From Phosphoribacter sp044220725 (GTDB lineage: Bacteria > Actinomycetota > Actinomycetes > Actinomycetales > Dermatophilaceae), in assembly GCA_044220725.1 (NCBI GenBank), contig JBGAQN010000016.1, positions 1 to 38,025 on the forward strand: a stretch of 38,025 nucleotides of DNA, written 5' to 3'. A program made the translations under genes and the position numbers. The first letter of the stretch is position 1. Every line of letters begins with the position of its first letter. Under the pieces are notes generated by a model. It was not told the origin of the DNA. It saw only the letters and a list, made by a program, of their open reading frames with translations, and ran no database searches. Positions 7,901-15,367 of this stretch are shown piece by piece.

Positions 7901-8637
7901 ACCTCGCCCAGGGCTTCGCCGTCCACAACTGCACCGCTCCCATCTACAAGTCCGACTCGTTGCACTCGGCGGTCGTCGAGATCGTCGTCAAGAAGGACGC
8001 CCGGGTCCGCTACACGACCATCCAGAACTGGTCGAACAACGTCTACAACCTCGTCACCAAGCGGGCCACCTGCGGCGAGGGCGCGACGATGGAGTGGATC
8101 GACGGCAACATCGGCTCCAAGGTGACGATGAAATACCCGGCCGTCTACCTGCTCGGTCGGCACGCGCGCGGCGAGACCCTGTCGATCGCCTTCGCCGGGG
8201 AGGGGCAGCACCAGGACGCCGGCGCCAAGATGGTCCACGCGGCCCCCGACACCTCCAGCTCGATCATCTCCAAGTCGGTGGCCCGCGGGGGTGGGCGCAC
8301 GTCCTATCGCGGCCTCATCCAGATCCAGGAGGGCGCGACGGGCAGCAAGTCGACGGTGCGATGCGATGCGCTGCTCGTCGACACGATCAGCCGCTCGGAC
8401 ACCTACCCCTATGTCGACGTCCGTGAGGACGACGTCCAGATGGGCCACGAGGCGACCGTCTCCAAGGTGAGCGAGGACCAGCTCTTCTACCTCATGTCCC
8501 GCGGGATGACCGAGGAAGAGGCGATGGCGATGATCGTGCGAGGCTTCGTCGAGCCGATCGCCCGCGAGTTGCCCATGGAATACGCCCTCGAGCTCAACCG
8601 GCTCATCGAGCTGCAGATGGAAGGAGCGGTCGGCTGA
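4993..8637 (+). CDS. sufB: SufB Fe-S scaffold protein precursor with two inteins
   Basis: SufB is the scaffold subunit of the SufBCD complex on which Fe-S clusters are built. The 1,214-residue precursor consists of extein 1 (residues 1-131, ending GVAAQYE), intein 1 (132-508), extein 2 (509-614, SEVVYHQIRE to YVHYVEG), intein 2 (615-979) and extein 3 (980-1214, starting CTAPIYK). The exteins total 472 residues, the normal SufB length, and join without loss of sequence. Extein 3 has the conserved Fe-S/SufD-interface region (GEGQHQDAGAKM) and the C-terminal RGMTEEEAMAMIVRGF. Each splice junction has the needed residues: Cys1 and a terminal HN, with +1 Ser for intein 1 and +1 Cys for intein 2. 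The GTG start overlaps the sufR stop, and the stop overlaps the sufD ATG by 1 nt. SufB function depends on both splicing events. Confidence 0.97.
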   Translation: MTDIEHLNPGLAGLGRYEYGWSDADAAGASARRGLNEGVVRNISALKNEPQWMLDLRLKSLRLFDRKPMPSWGSDLTGIDFQNIKYFVRSTEKQATTWDELPADIKNTYDRLGIPEAEKQRLIAGVAAQYECLAQDSRVWTADRGLVPIKEIEPGDRVFALDETAGRFVVAPVRAAAQTGTKQTYAVTVGTRTIRATENHPFLVLDDARQAGRQRARYRRMWRTVGELRPGDLVAVPRGLPEVGDVRVFPRRDGFGPSTSNPDLLWLLGYFLGDGNTQSSSRTHRVQFAVVESDRAVRDEIARVVMEQFGLRVIEADDVRVVVNSKALVEWLWNEGLAGTALTKEVPSWVHGLPKAERLAFLGGWVDADGYVGPARSGSVLLTSGSEQLLNQGKALAQLCGLNAAGPYHFSSPHPHDADRLVDGYRLHITGEFEQLDCRNPKRTARFGRRAYHHSFTTAKGTTFRTHVTEHLGFARVSGIAAYGIEPVWDLEVDGPHNFVAEGVIVHNSEVVYHQIREDLEEKGVIFVDTDTGLREHEDIFKEYFTSVIPAGDNKFASLNTAVWSGGSFIYVPPGVKVDIPLQAYFRINTENMGQFERTLIIADEGSYVHYVEGCLPAGELVADADGTHRPIETIRVGDRVLTHEGRPARVSAIQVRDYDGPMHTFTPLSPGNAFRVTSEHPLLVVPRGDAVVKRAPRHGWLPEVDSSRLIATQPQWRPAKDVQVGDFLVYPKPRFTPAQTTLPFDFARLAGYYLAEGHTTLTNGAESVVFSFHIDELAYVDELQQIFKELYDVSGSVRLDESKHEARLLVYSKAAYHALRIHCGTGSATKRLSADLLGQDDLFLRALVDAYVNGDGSVIRRGASKQATWVRAHTVSRVWAMQLQAIMARLGTFATLELRRPGGPGSILGRDVVRQDLWQVQWTERDGEGVGPRQVRDAGDYYLVPVKQREDTAYQAPVFNLDVEAPDSYLAQGFAVHNCTAPIYKSDSLHSAVVEIVVKKDARVRYTTIQNWSNNVYNLVTKRATCGEGATMEWIDGNIGSKVTMKYPAVYLLGRHARGETLSIAFAGEGQHQDAGAKMVHAAPDTSSSIISKSVARGGGRTSYRGLIQIQEGATGSKSTVRCDALLVDTISRSDTYPYVDVREDDVQMGHEATVSKVSEDQLFYLMSRGMTEEEAMAMIVRGFVEPIARELPMEYALELNRLIELQMEGAVG
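5386..6516 (+). mobile_element. Intein 1 in SufB (377 residues, LAGLIDADG endonuclease)
   Basis: The element lies between QYE and SEVVYH. It begins with CLAQDSRVWT (block A, Cys1), has TENHPF (block B, TxxH), and ends WDLEVDGPHNF...IVHN (blocks F and G) before a +1 Ser. Inside are two LAGLIDADG motifs, LLGYFLGDG and FLGGWVDADGYV, both keeping the acidic catalytic residue, so the homing endonuclease may be active. There is no stop or frameshift. The site is, from memory, one of the known SufB/Pps1 intein sites in mycobacteria. Confidence 0.95.
6835..7929 (+). mobile_element. Intein 2 in SufB (365 residues, LAGLIDADG endonuclease)
   Basis: Inserted after YVEG and before CTAPIYK, at the conserved cysteine of SufB. 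It starts CLPAGELVAD (Cys1), has TSEHPLLV (block B, TxxH), and ends FNLDVEAPDSYLAQGFAVHN before a +1 Cys. Two LAGLIDADG-type motifs are visible, LAGYYLAEG and ALVDAYVNGDG, with Glu and Asp at the catalytic positions. It is clearly different in sequence from intein 1, so the two are separate invasions rather than a duplication. From memory this corresponds to the position of the Mycobacterium tuberculosis SufB intein. Confidence 0.95.
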
Positions 8638-9890
8638 TGCCGCTGCTGGAGAAGGCTTCTCGTCCGCGAGGGGCACACGAGGGTATGCCGTCCGCGCACT
8701 CCCATGGTCCGTCGTCATTGGTGCCGGAGCAGTCCCGCGCCGAGCGCCGGGCGTCGTTCGAGGTAGCGGACTTCCCGATGCCGACGGGCCGCGAGGAGGA
8801 GTGGCGGTTCACCCCGATGGACCGGATCGGCACGCTGCTGCGCGACACGCCGTCGGGTGCGCACTTGGCCGTCGACGCAGACCTGCCCGACGGCGTCACC
8901 CTGACCTCCATCCCCACCGACGCCGCTCGGGCACTGGGCGCGCCCGCACCGCAGGACCGCGCCGCTGTGCTCGCCGTCGCCCACGCCGACCACTCCGGTG
9001 GCGTCATGCACCTGCAGATCCCCGCCGACGCCGCCATCACCGACCCGGTGCGGGTCCGCTTCGTCGGCTCCCATGCGGAGCGGGTCTGGGGCCACTTGCT
9101 CATCAGCGTCGGCGCCCACAGCAACGTGACCATCGTGCTCGCGCACGAGGGCACGGCGCGGCTGTCCGAGGTCGTCTCGATCCTCGTCGGCGCCGGGGCG
9201 CAGTGCACGGTCGTCACCCTGCAGGAGTGGTCGGACGACACCGTGCACGCTGCACAACACGACGTCGTCGTCGGCCGCGACGCTGCCGTGCGGCACGTCG
9301 CCGTCACCCTCGGCGGCCAGGTGGTGCGCCTCAACACCAACGTCACGTATGCCGGTCCCGGCGGGTCCGCGGAGGCGTTCGGGGTCTACTTCGCCGATGC
9401 CGGACAACACCTGGAACACCGCCTCTTCGTCGACCACGCCACCCCGCACTGCAGCAGCCATGTCGAGTACAAGGGCGCCCTGCAGGGCGACTCCGCGCAC
9501 ACGGTCTGGGTCGGCGACGTCCTCATCCGATCGGCCGCCGAGGGCACCCAGACCTACGAGCTCAACCGCAACCTGTTGCTCACCGAGGGCGCCCGGGCCG
9601 ACTCGGTCCCCAACCTCGAGATCGAGACCGGACAGATCCTCGGCGCCGGACACGCCTCTGCCACAGGGCGATTCGACGACGAGCAGCTCTTCTACCTGCA
9701 GGCTCGCGGGATCCCCGAGGCTGAGGCCCGACGTCTGGTGGTTCGAGGCTTCTTCGCCGACATCATCAACCGGATCCCGGTTGCCGAGCTCCAGGGCCAC
9801 CTCATGCAGGCGGTCGAGCGCGAGCTCGCCGGAGCCGGGCTCAAGAGCATCACCACCGACGACACGCACCGCACGAGGACCGACGCCTGA
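8637..9890 (+). CDS. sufD: SufD, Fe-S scaffold partner
   Basis: SufD forms the SufBC2D complex with SufB and SufC and is needed for iron entry into nascent clusters. The 417-residue product has the family features: an N-terminal helical part with GREEEWRFTP, a beta-helix core, VEYKGALQGDSAHTVW, QTYELNRNLLLTEGARADS, and the SufB/D C-terminal HASATGRFDDEQLFYLQARG with an EARRLVVRGFF segment. The first 30 residues are low-complexity and less conserved. The ATG overlaps the sufB stop by 1 nt, and its own stop overlaps the next ATG, so translation is coupled along the operon. Confidence 0.95.
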   Translation: MPLLEKASRPRGAHEGMPSAHSHGPSSLVPEQSRAERRASFEVADFPMPTGREEEWRFTPMDRIGTLLRDTPSGAHLAVDADLPDGVTLTSIPTDAARALGAPAPQDRAAVLAVAHADHSGGVMHLQIPADAAITDPVRVRFVGSHAERVWGHLLISVGAHSNVTIVLAHEGTARLSEVVSILVGAGAQCTVVTLQEWSDDTVHAAQHDVVVGRDAAVRHVAVTLGGQVVRLNTNVTYAGPGGSAEAFGVYFADAGQHLEHRLFVDHATPHCSSHVEYKGALQGDSAHTVWVGDVLIRSAAEGTQTYELNRNLLLTEGARADSVPNLEIETGQILGAGHASATGRFDDEQLFYLQARGIPEAEARRLVVRGFFADIINRIPVAELQGHLMQAVERELAGAGLKSITTDDTHRTRTDA

Positions 9891-10249
9891 TGAACGCCCA
9901 GCTCGACACCACCTACGTCCTGGTCTGTGACCTGGAAGACCTCGCGGTCGGGACGCCCGCGCTGGCCGACGTGGACGGCATACCCATGGCCCTGGTGCGC
10001 ACCGCCCATGCCGAGGTGCACGCCGTTCACGACGTGTGCACCCACGCCAACGTCTCGTTGTCCGAAGGCGAGCTCGACGGCTGCACGTTGGAGTGCTGGC
10101 TGCACGGCTCGCGGTTCAACCTCCGCACCGGCGCGCCGTCCGGCCCGCCTGCGACGGTCCCCGTCGCCGTCTACCCCGTCGCCATCATCGACGGCGCCGT
10201 CCACGTCAGCACCACACCCATCGCCACCACCGAGGAGCCCCGATCATGA
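9890..10249 (+). CDS. Rieske-type [2Fe-2S] ferredoxin in the suf operon
   Basis: This 119-residue Rieske protein has both cluster motifs: CTH (C50, H52) and CWLH (C69, H72) in the usual C-x-H...C-x-x-H order. It belongs to the small non-heme-oxygenase ferredoxin group often found between sufD and sufC in actinobacteria. There it may supply electrons for cluster assembly or be an early client; neither is proven by the sequence. It overlaps sufD by 1 nt and sufC by 4 nt (ATGA). Confidence 0.92.
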   Translation: MNAQLDTTYVLVCDLEDLAVGTPALADVDGIPMALVRTAHAEVHAVHDVCTHANVSLSEGELDGCTLECWLHGSRFNLRTGAPSGPPATVPVAVYPVAIIDGAVHVSTTPIATTEEPRS

Positions 10250-11025
10250 CCGTCCTGGAGATTCGCGACCTGCACGTCAGCGTCGACGTCGCGGCGACGG
10301 CCGGCGGCGGGGAGCCCGAAGGTCCCAAGGAGATCCTGCGCGGCGTCGACCTCACCGTCCGGTCGGGCGAGACGCACGCGATCATGGGCCCCAACGGCTC
10401 GGGCAAGTCGACCCTGGCCTACTCGGTGGCCGGCCACCCGAAGTACCACGTCACCCAGGGGTCGGTGACCCTCGACGGCGAGGATGTCCTCGCGATGAGC
10501 GTCGACGAGCGGGCTCGCGCCGGCCTGTTCCTCGCTATGCAGTACCCCGTCGAGGTTCCCGGCGTCACGGTGTCCAACTTCCTGCGGACCGCAAAGACCG
10601 CGATGGACGGCCAGGCCCCCAAGCTCCGGACCTGGGTCAAGGACTTCCGGGCTGCGATGGATGCCCTCAAGATGGACCCGGCCTTCGCCGAGCGCAACGT
10701 CAACGAGGGCTTCTCCGGCGGCGAGAAGAAGCGCCACGAGGTGCTGCAACTGGAGCTGTTGCGCCCCAAGATGGCCTTCCTCGACGAGACCGACTCCGGC
10801 CTGGACGTCGACGCGCTACGGGTCGTCAGTGAAGGGGTCAACCGGGCCAAGCAGGTCAACGACCTGGGCATCGTCCTCATCACTCACTACACGCGGATCC
10901 TGCGCTACATCCGCCCCGACCACGTCCACGTGTTCGTCGACGGTCGGATCGTCGAGCAGGGCGGGCCGGAGCTTGCCGATCGGCTCGAAGCCGAGGGCTA
11001 CGACCGTTTCCTCACCCCGGCCTGA
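10246..11025 (+). CDS. sufC: SufC, ATPase of the SUF complex
   Basis: SufC is the ABC-type ATPase that drives conformational change of SufB-SufD; it is soluble, not a transporter. The 259-residue product shows Walker A GPNGSGKST (about residues 48-56), the SufC-type signature FSGGEKKRHE, Walker B MAFLDETDSGLD and H-loop LITHYTRIL. The FLDETDSGLD form is diagnostic for SufC rather than for transporter ATPases. A 13-residue Gly/Glu-rich insertion near residue 20 is a small variation. The start overlaps the Rieske gene by 4 nt. Confidence 0.97.
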   Translation: MTVLEIRDLHVSVDVAATAGGGEPEGPKEILRGVDLTVRSGETHAIMGPNGSGKSTLAYSVAGHPKYHVTQGSVTLDGEDVLAMSVDERARAGLFLAMQYPVEVPGVTVSNFLRTAKTAMDGQAPKLRTWVKDFRAAMDALKMDPAFAERNVNEGFSGGEKKRHEVLQLELLRPKMAFLDETDSGLDVDALRVVSEGVNRAKQVNDLGIVLITHYTRILRYIRPDHVHVFVDGRIVEQGGPELADRLEAEGYDRFLTPA

Positions 11026-11046
11026 GGCGGGCGACCTACTCCTCCC

Positions 11047-12450
11047 ATGACCGCCGTTCCGCCGCAGGGTCCTTTCACGGACGAGGAGTCGGCCCGGATC
11101 CGGGCCGACGTCCCGATCCTGTCGCGCACCGTCCGCGACGGGCGTCCGCTGGTCTATCTCGATTCCGGCGCAACCTCCCACAAGCCGCGCCAGGTGCTCG
11201 ACGCTGAGCGGGACTTCTATGAGCGGACCAACGCGGCCGTCCATCGTGGCGCGCACCAACTGTCCGAGGAGGGCACCGACGCCTACGAGTCGGCCCGCGA
11301 CCGGATCGCCGCCTTCATCGGCGCCCGCCCCGAGGAGATCGTCTTCACCCGCAACGCGACCGAGGCGCTCAACCTGGTCGCCTATGCGTTCTCCAACGCG
11401 ACCGCCGGGGGAGGGGGGAGCAGCACGGCACCAGCCGGTATGCCGCTCTCCCGTACCACTGACGCCAGCACCACCGACTCGCCCACCACCAACACGCACG
11501 CTACGCACGCTGACCTGGCACCCCACCGCTTCCACATCGGCCCGGGCGACGAGGTGCTCGTCACCGAGATGGAGCACCACGCCAATCTGGTTCCGTGGCA
11601 AGAGCTGTGCCGTCGCACCGGCGCCACCCTGCGCTGGATCCCGGTCACTCCCGAAGGTCTGCTTGACCTCACCGATCTCGGCTCCCTGCTGACGACACGC
11701 ACCAAGGTCCTCTCCTTCACCCATGTCTCGAACGTCCTCGGCACGGTCAACCCCGTCACCGAGCTCGCGGCTGCGGCCCACGCTGTCGGCGCTCTCGTCG
11801 TCCTCGACGCCTGTCAGTCGGTGCCGCACCTGCCCGTCGACGTCCGCACTCTCGGTGTCGACCTACTGGCGTTCTCCGGTCACAAGATGCTCGGCCCGCT
11901 CGGCATCGGCGTCCTGTGGGGTCGTCCCGACATCCTCGACGAGATGCCCGTGTTCCTCACCGGCGGGTCGATGATCGAGACGGTGACGATGGAGGGGTCC
12001 ACCTACGCTCCCGTCCCGCAGAAGTTCGAGGCGGGCGTCCCTGTCGCCGCCCAGGCCGTGGGCCTGGCCGCCGCGTGTGACTACCTCACTGCCTTGGGGA
12101 TGGACCGCGTCCATGCCCACGAGAGCGCCCTCGCCGAGCGCCTCGTCGCCGGCCTGGCCACCCGCTCCTGGGTCCGGGTCCTTGGCCCGAGCGACCCCGC
12201 CGAGCGCGGGTCGGTCGTGTCCTTCGTCGTCGACGGGGTGCACGCCCACGACGTCGGTCAGATCCTCGACGACGCCGGGATTGCCGTCCGGGTCGGCCAC
12301 CACTGCGCGTGGCCGTTGCACCGCGCGCTGGGGGCGGCGGCGACGACGCGAGCCAGCTTCGCGGCATACTCCACCGCTGAGGAGGTCGACGCACTCCTGG
12401 AGGCACTCGACCGGGTCCCGGCGATCTTCGGGCTGGAGGTGCCCGCCTGA
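11047..12450 (+). CDS. sufS: SufS cysteine desulfurase with an inserted Thr/Ser/Gly-rich loop
   Basis: SufS is a PLP enzyme that takes sulfur from cysteine as a persulfide for Fe-S assembly. PLP-binding residues are visible in TEMEHHAN and DACQSVPHLP; the Schiff-base lysine is K280 in SGHKMLG, and the catalytic cysteine C420 is in VGHHCAWPLH. The product is 467 residues, longer than the usual 405-430. The difference is an insertion of about 40-45 residues (about 118-160), rich in Gly, Ser, Thr and Pro, between NATEALNLVAYAF and GPGDEVLV, where homologues have a short turn. It lies on the operon after a 21-nt gap from sufC. SufU downstream is its sulfur acceptor. Confidence 0.95.
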   Translation: MTAVPPQGPFTDEESARIRADVPILSRTVRDGRPLVYLDSGATSHKPRQVLDAERDFYERTNAAVHRGAHQLSEEGTDAYESARDRIAAFIGARPEEIVFTRNATEALNLVAYAFSNATAGGGGSSTAPAGMPLSRTTDASTTDSPTTNTHATHADLAPHRFHIGPGDEVLVTEMEHHANLVPWQELCRRTGATLRWIPVTPEGLLDLTDLGSLLTTRTKVLSFTHVSNVLGTVNPVTELAAAAHAVGALVVLDACQSVPHLPVDVRTLGVDLLAFSGHKMLGPLGIGVLWGRPDILDEMPVFLTGGSMIETVTMEGSTYAPVPQKFEAGVPVAAQAVGLAAACDYLTALGMDRVHAHESALAERLVAGLATRSWVRVLGPSDPAERGSVVSFVVDGVHAHDVGQILDDAGIAVRVGHHCAWPLHRALGAAATTRASFAAYSTAEEVDALLEALDRVPAIFGLEVPA

Positions 12451-12451
12451 C

Positions 12452-12964
12452 ATGGATCTCTACCAGCAGCTCATCCTCGACCACTCAAAGACGCCTGTTG
12501 GCTCCGGCCTGCGCGAGCCGTTCGACGCCGAGGTGCACCACGTCAACCCCACCTGCGGTGACGAGGTGACCCTGCGCGTCCGCGTCGCTGACGGCGCGGT
12601 CGAGGACATCTCGTATGCCGCGCACGGCTGCAGCATCTCGGTTGCCTCAACGTCGATCCTCGCCGAAGAGGTCACCGGCCGTCCGCTCACGCAGGCGCTG
12701 GCGACGTATGCCGCGATGAAGGCGATGCTCACCTCGCGCGGCCAGGACCAGGGGGACGAGGAGGTCCTCGGCGACGGGATCGCCCTCGCCGGTGTCTCGC
12801 GCTACCCCGCCCGGGTCAAGTGCGCCCTGCTCGGCTGGGCCGCCTTCACCGACGCCCTCGCACGCTCCGGAGTCGACATCGCCGCCGGATCACCGCCCAC
12901 CGACCCGGCGTCGAGCACACCCCAGCCCGCCGAACCCAAGACCCGAGCCCAGGAGCTGACATGA
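12452..12964 (+). CDS. sufU: SufU, zinc-dependent sulfurtransferase partner of SufS
   Basis: SufU accepts the persulfide sulfur from SufS using a zinc-exchange mechanism. In the 170-residue product the three conserved cysteines are C35 (NPTCGDEV), C60 (HGCSIS) and C124 (RVKCALLGW), spaced as in Gram-positive SufU. The spacing and the GDE/D zinc ligand favour SufU rather than the IscU scaffold. A Pro/Ser/Thr-rich tail of about 30 residues follows the domain. It starts 1 nt after the sufS stop and overlaps sufT by 4 nt (ATGA). Confidence 0.95.
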   Translation: MDLYQQLILDHSKTPVGSGLREPFDAEVHHVNPTCGDEVTLRVRVADGAVEDISYAAHGCSISVASTSILAEEVTGRPLTQALATYAAMKAMLTSRGQDQGDEEVLGDGIALAGVSRYPARVKCALLGWAAFTDALARSGVDIAAGSPPTDPASSTPQPAEPKTRAQELT

Positions 12965-13290
12965 GCATCGAGACCGACTCGCCGGTGAACGTCGCCGACG
13001 TCGAGGAGGCCATGCGCGACGTGGTCGACCCGGAGCTGGGGATCAACGTCGTTGACCTCGGCCTGGTCTATGGCATCACCGTCGACGGGCAGGGGCAGGC
13101 AGTCATCGACATGACCCTCACCTCGCCGGCCTGCCCGCTGACCGACGTCATCGAGGACCAGACCGCCCAGGCGCTCGAGGGGCTGGTCACGCAGCACCGG
13201 ATCAATTGGGTGTGGATGCCGCCGTGGGGACCGGACAAGATCACCGACGACGGCCGCGAGCAGTTGCGCGCCCTCGGCTTCAACCTCTGA
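12961..13290 (+). CDS. sufT: SufT, MIP18/DUF59-family Fe-S maturation factor
   Basis: This 109-residue DUF59 protein helps deliver or mature Fe-S clusters. It carries DPELGINVVDLGLVYGI and TSPACPLTD, the two hallmark segments, including the conserved cysteine in the second. It is the last clearly suf gene, with its ATG overlapping the sufU stop. Its position right after sufU is the usual actinobacterial arrangement. Confidence 0.93.
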   Translation: MSIETDSPVNVADVEEAMRDVVDPELGINVVDLGLVYGITVDGQGQAVIDMTLTSPACPLTDVIEDQTAQALEGLVTQHRINWVWMPPWGPDKITDDGREQLRALGFNL

Positions 13291-13297
13291 GGCGTCG

Positions 13298-13876
13298 ATG
13301 CCGCCGGGTCGCTCGGAGGTCGCTCCTGAGCGCTTCGACGCCTGGCTCGCGCATCGGAAACGCGAACACCCCGAGGCGCAGGTCGAGACCGACGGCCCCC
13401 TGACCGTGGTCCGATGGGACGGCGGAGGGGCACACTGCGAGGGGTTCCCGCACGATCCGCTCGGACTGGTCCTCATCCGGCGCGGAGGGTATGCCGTCGG
13501 GCTGGCTCGCGGGGGCACCCTTGTGACGGTCAAGGCAGGACGTCGGCATGTCCAGAGCCGGACGGCTGCCGGTGGCTGGTCCCAACAGCGCTTCGCCCGA
13601 CGCCGGGAGAACCAGGCCGACGCATTGGTGGCTGCCGTCGCAGGTCATGTCGAACGGCTGCTCGTCAGGGGAGCGGGCGGCATACCGGATGCGTTGGTGA
13701 CCGGTGGCGACCGGACGCTCGTCGCGGCGGTGCTTGCCGACCCGCTGTGTCGGGCGCTGGCCGACTTTCCGCGTCGGGAGTTGCCGGACCTGCCCGACCC
13801 GGACGCGAAGGTGCTCGCGCAGGCGTTGCGCCGAGGGCGGGCTGTGTGGGTGACACCACGCTCGGACCTGGTCTGA
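13298..13876 (+). CDS. acVLRF1-like peptidyl-tRNA release/rescue factor
   Basis: The 192-residue product resembles the actinobacterial Vms1-like release factor 1 family (acVLRF1), eRF1-fold proteins proposed to cleave peptidyl-tRNA on stalled ribosomes. The supporting feature is RTAAGGWSQQRFARRRENQA (about residues 88-107), where the conserved glutamine stands in for the GGQ glutamine of release factors. Upstream lies a beta-rich VVRWDGGGAHCEGF segment. It starts 7 nt after sufT with a GAGG-like site, so it is probably read through from the suf operon. The catalytic role is known only by family analogy; my assignment is from motif memory. Confidence 0.75.
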   Translation: MPPGRSEVAPERFDAWLAHRKREHPEAQVETDGPLTVVRWDGGGAHCEGFPHDPLGLVLIRRGGYAVGLARGGTLVTVKAGRRHVQSRTAAGGWSQQRFARRRENQADALVAAVAGHVERLLVRGAGGIPDALVTGGDRTLVAAVLADPLCRALADFPRRELPDLPDPDAKVLAQALRRGRAVWVTPRSDLV

Positions 13877-13915
13877 GCGGGCGCGGGGTGCATCGCGGGT
13901 GCCGGAGCGGATCCC

Positions 13916-13921
13916 TAGGAT
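13916..13921 (+). promoter_or_regulatory. -10 hexamer TAGGAT for a leaderless PNPOx-like gene
   Basis: TAGGAT is followed by 6 nt and the ATG at 13928, with no ribosome-binding site between them. It gives the gene its own transcript, separate from the suf operon. Confidence 0.55.
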
Positions 13922-13927
13922 GGGTGC

Positions 13928-14338
13928 ATGAACGAGGACTACCGCATCGTCGAGTTGGAAGCACAGGAGTGCTGGGACATCCTGGACCGGGAACGGTTCG
14001 GGCGGTTGGCTGTCGCCATCGGTGGTGACCCTGACATCTTCCCGATCAACTTCCTCGTCGACGACGGCAAGTTGCTCATGCGCACCGCGGCAGGTACCAA
14101 GCTCACCGAGCTGGTGATCAACTCGGCGGTCGCCGTCGAGGCAGACGGTCGGGACGGCGATGTCGCCTGGTCCGTTGTCCTCAAGGGCATCGCCCGCAAG
14201 GTCGAGTCGTTCTCCGAGACCTATGAGGACGACGGCAAGCACTTGGAGACCTGGTTGCCGTCGGACAAGCCCATCTATGTCGAGATCAGCGCACGCTCAC
14301 TGAGTGGGCGGCGGTTTTACCGCGGGGGCGCCGTCTAG
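13928..14338 (+). CDS. Pyridoxamine 5'-phosphate oxidase-like flavin-binding protein
   Basis: This 136-residue split-beta-barrel protein contains LDRERFGRLAV, an INFLVDDGKLLMRTAAGTK strand pair and a WSVVLKGIARKV strand. The pattern is typical of small PNPOx_2-type proteins that bind FMN, F420 or heme. The N-terminal half carries the usual FGRLAV...FPINFLVDDG signature. The substrate is unknown; in actinobacteria many such proteins are F420-dependent reductases or are linked to stress and dormancy. It ends 23 nt before the convergent peptidase gene. Confidence 0.8.
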   Translation: MNEDYRIVELEAQECWDILDRERFGRLAVAIGGDPDIFPINFLVDDGKLLMRTAAGTKLTELVINSAVAVEADGRDGDVAWSVVLKGIARKVESFSETYEDDGKHLETWLPSDKPIYVEISARSLSGRRFYRGGAV

Positions 14339-14361
14339 CATCGCCACGAGTGCAGGCTGGC

Positions 14362-15321
14362 TCAGACTCGCGAGACGCCGAAGGTGTTGCACTGGTTGAT
14401 ATCGCCGCTGGTGTAGCCGGCCATGAACCACTTTTGACGCTGGGCGGAGGACCCGTGCGTCCAATTCTCTGGGGTGACCCGGCCCTGCATGGTCTCCTGG
14501 ATCCGGTCGTCACCCACTGCCGACGCCGCCGAGAGGGCAGAGTCGATGTCCTTCTGGGTGATCGGTTTGAGGAAGGTCACCCCGTTGGCGTCCTTGGTCT
14601 CGGTGGCGTGCTTGACCCAGGTGCCGGCCAAACAATCAGCCATGAGTTCGATCTTCACCGCTCCCGACTGGGGTCCCTGGGGGTCCTGTTGGGCTTTACC
14701 CAGCAGGCCAAGGACGTTTTGGATGTGGTGGCCGTACTCGTGAGCAATGACGTATTCCTTGGCGAGGTTGCCGCTGTCAGCGCCGAATCTGCTGCTCAGC
14801 TCGGCGAAGAACGAGGCGTCCATGTAGACCCGGTTGTCCAACGGACAGTAGAACGGACCGACCTGGTTGGAAGCGGTCCCACACCCAGACTGGGTGGCGC
14901 CGGAGTAGATGACGGTCGGGGCCTTGGGGTACTGCTTGCCGTACTGCGGGAGCAACTGTGACCAATAGGCCTGGACGCTGTTGACCGTGGCGATGATGAG
15001 ACACTCGTCATCCCGGTTAGCGTCCGCGCCGGTCTTGCACTTGGCGAAGTCGTCTTCTTGTTGACCCCCAGCGCTCACTTGGCCGCGGTCCATCGGACTG
15101 CTCTGGTTGGCGGTAGTGGTGTCTGGCACCTGCGTGCCGCTCCCGCCCAAGATGCCGCCACCGAAGATCATCATGAGGATGAGCAGGATGAGGCCGCCGA
15201 TGCCGCCGCCGACCTGGATGCCGCCGGGGAACCCACCGCCACCCCCACCGAAGCCGCCAGCGCTACGACCGCCTGACTCGACCTGCGAGGTGTCGAGTTG
15301 GACGTTCTCGTTGAAGGACAT
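14362..15321 (-). CDS. YpfJ-family neutral zinc metallopeptidase, membrane-anchored
   Basis: The 319-residue protein has a Gly-rich cytosolic N-terminus, one membrane segment (GGLILLILMMIFGGGILGG, about residues 41-59), and then an exported catalytic domain. The HEYGHH zinc motif is near residue 194. KIELMADCLAG supplies the third ligand region, and paired cysteines (SGCGTASN...FYCPLD) may form disulfides outside the cell. This is the Zn_peptidase_2/YpfJ family of unknown substrate. The ATG has a strong GGAGGGG ribosome-binding site (15325-15331), and a TAGGGT (15368-15373) could be its -10, giving a leader of about 40 nt, unlike the leaderless genes nearby. Confidence 0.92.
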   Translation of the reverse strand: MSFNENVQLDTSQVESGGRSAGGFGGGGGGFPGGIQVGGGIGGLILLILMMIFGGGILGGSGTQVPDTTTANQSSPMDRGQVSAGGQQEDDFAKCKTGADANRDDECLIIATVNSVQAYWSQLLPQYGKQYPKAPTVIYSGATQSGCGTASNQVGPFYCPLDNRVYMDASFFAELSSRFGADSGNLAKEYVIAHEYGHHIQNVLGLLGKAQQDPQGPQSGAVKIELMADCLAGTWVKHATETKDANGVTFLKPITQKDIDSALSAASAVGDDRIQETMQGRVTPENWTHGSSAQRQKWFMAGYTSGDINQCNTFGVSRV

Positions 15322-15367
15322 GCACCCCTCCAGTCAGGTAGGCGGCACGACCGCCGGGTCACCCCAC

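Noticed and set aside
5386..7929. The two SufB inteins as a tandem duplication
   Set aside because: They share only the standard intein blocks; sequences, lengths, endonuclease motifs and +1 residues differ.
6187..8718. Very long open frame antisense to sufB (over 800 codons)
   Set aside because: It is a high-GC shadow of the coding strand: its composition is Asp/Val/Arg-biased, it has no family motifs, and it covers SufB inteins and exteins alike.
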